Source of the DNA: Sedimenticola sp.
GTDB lineage: Bacteria > Pseudomonadota > Gammaproteobacteria > Chromatiales > Chromatiaceae
Direction: 5' to 3'
NCBI GenBank assembly: GCA_026197195.1
Contig: JAPHUG010000011.1
Location: 1 to 7,148 of the forward strand
Length of the DNA stretch: 7,148 bases
Shown: positions 5,842 through 7,148 of the stretch, piece by piece
How the letters are laid out: the number at the start of each line of letters is the position of its first letter
Numbering within the stretch: position 1 is the first letter of the stretch
Program-made: the position numbers and the translations under genes
Notes under the pieces: generated by a model
What the model saw: the letters and a program-made list of their open reading frames with translations, nothing else
Database searches by the model: none
What the model was told of the DNA's origin: nothing

Positions 5842-6543
5842 TTAACTGGTTTCTGTTTTCTTCACAGTAGGACGGCCTCGTCTGGCCTGCCCAACCTTAC
5901 ACTTCAACTTACTTTCTATCTTTTTCCGAAAATAATCATTACCGAGCGGCGTCCCCGTTTGAAGGGCTGCACGAACAGCATCCAATGCCCCTCGCTCTAA
6001 ATGCACCTTGAACAGTGCCTTATAGGCTTCAATCCGACTTGATTCGGTTCTGCCCAACGCATCATAAAGGGGATGACCGGTAACCACCGCATCGGTCTTC
6101 CCTTGTCCATTGCAACGATAGCTCGACCAGCGATAATGTGCCGGAGAGCGTGTCATGTTGGCCCTGACCGGATTCAGCTCTATATAACGCAAGCAGGTTA
6201 GGAGGTACTCCTCATCATGAACAAGACTGGCTTTGTAGCGCCCTTCCCAGATAGAGCCACTGGTTCCGTATGTGTGGTTAATATAGGGAACATAGTATCT
6301 ACCAACATACTGCATCATCCTTGTAACACCATCCTTATCCGCTGCGGTGGCCAGGATATGAATATGATTGGACATTAAAACATAGGCGTGTATAGCCACC
6401 TTATAACGATCCGCCGCCTCCTTGAGCCATCTCAGATAAGCCCGATAATCATTATCCTCAAAGAACACGGGTTCACGGCTATGACCGCGCTGCACAATAT
6501 GAACCGGCATACCCGGCACAAAAAATCTTGGCTTTCTTGGCAC
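5842..6543 (-). CDS. REP-associated tyrosine transposase (RAYT, Y1/IS200-like HUH domain)
   Basis: A 233-residue single-strand transposase relative of IS200/IS605 TnpA. Residues 1-20 (MPRKPRFFVPGMPVHIVQRG) are the standard RAYT beginning. The HUH metal-binding pair is H60-I-H62 in MSNHIHIL. The nucleophile is probably Y120 in LRYIELNPVRA, which aligns with the catalytic tyrosine I recall for E. coli TnpA-REP (in DYIYINP). The W-E-G-R-Y-K motif (99-104) and W-S-S-Y (139-142) also match. The C-terminal extension with a basic tail (RRGRPTVKK) is usual for the longer RAYT subgroup. The start is GTG at 6541-6543. RAYTs are domesticated-like enzymes that act on REP palindromes; a 13-bp-stem palindrome stands 51 bases upstream. 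The gene looks complete and sits between two unrelated conserved genes, as expected for a single-copy RAYT. Confidence 0.92.
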   Translation of the reverse strand: MPRKPRFFVPGMPVHIVQRGHSREPVFFEDNDYRAYLRWLKEAADRYKVAIHAYVLMSNHIHILATAADKDGVTRMMQYVGRYYVPYINHTYGTSGSIWEGRYKASLVHDEEYLLTCLRYIELNPVRANMTRSPAHYRWSSYRCNGQGKTDAVVTGHPLYDALGRTESSRIEAYKALFKVHLERGALDAVRAALQTGTPLGNDYFRKKIESKLKCKVGQARRGRPTVKKTETS

Positions 6544-6594
6544 TGAATACCCCGCTTAGAAGATAGATTATTAATATACTAGCGGCCTGCGGAT

Positions 6595-6627
6595 TTTCCT
6601 TAAAGGGCTCTGACCCCTTTAAGGAAA
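6595..6627. repeat. Perfect 13-bp inverted repeat with 7-base loop, probable RAYT-associated palindrome
   Basis: The arm TTTCCTTAAAGGG (6595-6607) pairs perfectly with CCCTTTAAGGAAA (6615-6627) around the loop CTCTGAC. It lies between the CNNM/CBS gene stop (6642) and the RAYT start (6543). The core AAAGGGGTCAGAGCCCTTT (minus strand) resembles a repeat that I recall near RAYT genes in other proteobacteria. It could also end the CNNM transcript or protect its 3' end, but no U-tract follows the stem on the minus strand, so a classical intrinsic terminator is unlikely. Confidence 0.75.
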
Positions 6628-6641
6628 CGCGTACCGGCTTA

Positions 6642-7148
6642 TCAATCGCTGTCAGGCTTCTCAGGCTGATTTGTATTGTACTCACGCAAGCGCTCTCTAT
6701 ATTGTTCCTTGGCAAAGGCCTGCATGTCTTCAACGGTATCGCTTTCATCGACAATTTCACGACCGAGCATAGTTTCAATCGCATCTTCCAATGTCACCAC
6801 GCCAGCCGTCTGGCCAAACTCATCTTCAACCAAAAACAGATGCAGCTTAAGGCGAATGAACATATCCATCAGTGCCTGAACCGGCATTTTTTCAGAGACA
6901 CGAACAATCGGTAAGGCAAATTTATGCACCGGCTCATTGCCGTGGCCATTACGTTCAGCCTCATAAAGATCTGGCCGGATAATCTTGCCGCGAATATCAT
7001 CGATGCTCTCACCATAAACCGGCATGCGGGTAAACTGACGAGATTTAGGATCATTCAGAGCCTCAGATACCGTCAAATCAGCCTGTACCATATGCACGAC
7101 TGAACGCGGAGTAAGAATCTGTTCCGTTTTTACTTCTCGCAGCGACAG
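6642..7148 (-). CDS. CNNM/CBS-domain membrane protein (hemolysin-family), C-terminal part, partial
   Basis: The frame is open through the right edge: the codons before 7097 read L-S-L-R-E-V-K-T-E-Q-I-L-T-P-R-S-V and join in frame to V-H-M-V-Q-A-D-L-T-V, so the true start lies outside. The visible 168 residues are a CBS pair: first CBS from T-P-R-S-V-V through R-M-P-V-Y-G-E-S-I-D-D-I-R-G, second from VSEKMPVQALMDMF through L-F-L-V-E-D-E-F-G-Q-T-A-G-V-V-T-L-E-D-A-I-E. The tail L-G-R-E-I-V-D-E-S-D-T-V-E-D-M-Q-A-F-A is typical of the shorter DUF21-CBS proteins that lack a CorC/HlyC C-terminal domain. Such proteins are inner-membrane, related to CNNM/CorB magnesium transporters, with CBS domains sensing nucleotides or Mg-ATP. 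The membrane domain is not in view, so the transport role is inferred from family. Confidence 0.88.
   Translation of the reverse strand: MSLREVKTEQILTPRSVVHMVQADLTVSEALNDPKSRQFTRMPVYGESIDDIRGKIIRPDLYEAERNGHGNEPVHKFALPIVRVSEKMPVQALMDMFIRLKLHLFLVEDEFGQTAGVVTLEDAIETMLGREIVDESDTVEDMQAFAKEQYRERLREYNTNQPEKPDSD

Noticed and set aside
6595..6627. Palindrome as a rho-independent terminator for the CNNM gene
   Set aside because: The stem is strong but on the minus strand is followed by A-rich sequence and not a run of T, so the classical terminator reading is disfavoured.
6479..6784. A 101-residue minus-strand frame across the CNNM-RAYT junction
   Set aside because: It overlaps the end of the CNNM gene, the palindrome and the RAYT start in another frame; the two flanking genes are clear, and this frame has no family features.

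Overview
The window looks like chromosomal DNA from a gammaproteobacterium with roughly balanced GC. The evidence is gene content only (AzlCD exporter, AphA-type deacetylase, RAYT transposase with palindromic repeat, CNNM/CBS membrane protein, paired YbjQ proteins with an M48 protease). I cannot name a genus. Almost everything lies on the minus strand; the one plus-strand gene encodes a secreted protein of unknown function.

Left part (1-2247), read on the minus strand: azlC, azlD, then an aphA-like acetylpolyamine amidohydrolase gene. This segment is damaged. azlC is out of frame near its start at a run of five A (plus strand). aphA is out of frame at a run of seven C. The last codons of aphA are cut off by the end of an IS5-family element that runs off the left edge; the element's transposase start is visible. 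The two homopolymer slips could be real decay or sequencing error. The IS junction is a genuine structural lesion.

Middle (2248-3634): a short divergent intergenic region with one candidate extended -10 promoter for azlC, then a plus-strand gene for an exported protein of about 384 residues that I do not recognise.

Right part (3670-7148), all minus strand: the C-terminal half of a CNNM/CBS membrane protein entering from the right edge, a strong 13-bp-stem palindrome, a RAYT (REP-associated tyrosine transposase), then a compact operon of a soluble YbjQ-family protein, a membrane-anchored YbjQ-family protein and an M48 zinc metallopeptidase with overlapping or nearly abutting reading frames, followed by a small STAS/SpoIIAA-like protein. 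The best candidate for a poorly described system is the YbjQ / anchored YbjQ / M48 operon, whose geometry suggests co-translation and a joint envelope function. No RNA genes or CRISPR arrays were seen, and no stretch over 300 bases lacks a gene.
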